From assembly GCA_030835065.1 (NCBI GenBank), contig JAUQWR010000763.1, positions 1 to 6,156 on the forward strand: a stretch of DNA of 6,156 nt. The letters run 5' to 3'. This DNA comes from Candidatus Kapaibacterium sp. (GTDB lineage Bacteria > Bacteroidota > Ignavibacteria > Kapaibacteriales > UBA2268). Below the pieces are notes generated by a model. That model saw only the letters and a list, made by a program, of their open reading frames with translations, did not search any database and had not been told where the DNA came from. The translations under genes were made by a program, and so were the position numbers. Within the stretch, counting starts at the first letter, position 1. Each line of letters opens with the position of its first letter. Below are positions 5,700 to 6,156 of this stretch, piece after piece.

Positions 5700-6156
5700 A
5701 TGAATATAAATATAGAAGAATATGGATTCGTCAGAGTCGCTTCAGTTTCTCCTGAAATGAGAATTGCAGACATAGACTTTAATACAGAAAAAATAATCGA
5801 AGCCTGCCTGGAAGCTAAAAAGAATTCATGCAATTTGATTCTTTTTCCTGAATTGGCACTTAGTGGATATACTTGTGCAGACTTATTCTACCAATCATCA
5901 TTGATCAATGCTTGTTATTCTTCATTCAAAAAACTAATCGATTTTAGTCTTGCTCATTCTTTGACTATTATTGTCGGCTCGCCTATTATGGCAAACAACC
6001 GATTATATAATTGTGCAATCGTATTTTCTAATGGAAAAATTATTGGTATAGTACCCAAAACCTATCTACCCAATAATAATGAATATTACGAAGAACGTTG
6101 GTTTTCATCTGAATTTGACCGAACAACCGAATCAGTATCAATTTTTGATGAAGAAA
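5700..6156 (+). CDS. nadE: Glutamine-dependent NAD+ synthetase, N-terminal glutaminase part (cut by window edge)
   Basis: NadE makes NAD+ from deamido-NAD+ with ATP; in the long form an N-terminal nitrilase-like glutaminase supplies ammonia from glutamine. The 152 visible codons match that amidase domain. The opening YGFVRVASVSP (8-18) is typical of long-form NadE. LILFPELALSGYTCADLF (46-63) carries the catalytic glutamate E51. LYNCAIVFSNGKIIGIVPKTYLPN (102-125) carries the catalytic lysine K120, followed by the NadE-typical NEYYEERWF (127-135). The catalytic cysteine and the synthetase domain lie beyond 6156. The usual protein is about 540-680 residues, so less than a third is present. The ATG at 5700 fits the family N-terminus, but no Shine-Dalgarno is visible, only A/T. 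The gene is divergent from the pst operon and has no obvious functional tie to it. Confidence 0.93.
   Translation, partial: MNINIEEYGFVRVASVSPEMRIADIDFNTEKIIEACLEAKKNSCNLILFPELALSGYTCADLFYQSSLINACYSSFKKLIDFSLAHSLTIIVGSPIMANNRLYNCAIVFSNGKIIGIVPKTYLPNNNEYYEERWFSSEFDRTTESVSIFDEE

Overview
The window is a phosphate-uptake operon on the minus strand, with the start of one divergent gene on the plus strand. The DNA is AT-rich. The first gene encodes an outer-membrane porin, so the cell is Gram-negative. Protein style (OprO/OprP-type porin, long-form glutamine-dependent NadE, a short PstS of 270 residues) suggests the Bacteroidota/Chlorobiota/Kapaibacterota side of bacteria. This assignment is an impression from sequence style and was not tested. 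Clear purine-rich ribosome-binding sites precede several genes, which argues mildly against a classical Bacteroides-like lineage.

Minus-strand layout in transcription order: an OprO/OprP-type phosphate-selective porin (5452-4172); 35 nt; the periplasmic phosphate-binding protein PstS (4136-3324); a 13-bp stem-loop just after the pstS stop codon; permease PstC (GTG start preferred at 3242, end 1881); 1 nt; permease PstA (1879-611); 2 nt; and ATPase PstB (608 to the window edge, C-terminus missing). The tight spacing and single direction indicate one transcription unit. phoU, phoR/phoB or other regulators are not in the window and could lie past position 1. The plus-strand gene from 5700 is the N-terminal third or less of nadE, the glutamine-dependent NAD+ synthetase. 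The 247-nt gap 5453-5699 must hold both divergent promoters.

Inferred pathway: phosphate crosses the outer membrane through the porin, is bound by PstS in the periplasm, and is handed to the PstC-PstA channel, which PstB drives with ATP.

The core machine is ordinary, but its permeases are not. PstC has about 120 extra residues in its first periplasmic loop, including eight proline/glutamate/tyrosine pentapeptides (KPExY type). PstA has an extra N-terminal transmembrane hairpin and about 80 extra residues in the periplasmic loop between its third and fourth core helices. Both additions face the side where PstS docks. The most interesting hypothesis is a Pst transporter with enlarged periplasmic surfaces, possibly to capture PstS or reach towards the outer membrane. 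A second point of interest is the pstS-pstC stem-loop, which would lower permease expression relative to PstS and makes the upstream ATG of pstC unlikely as a start.
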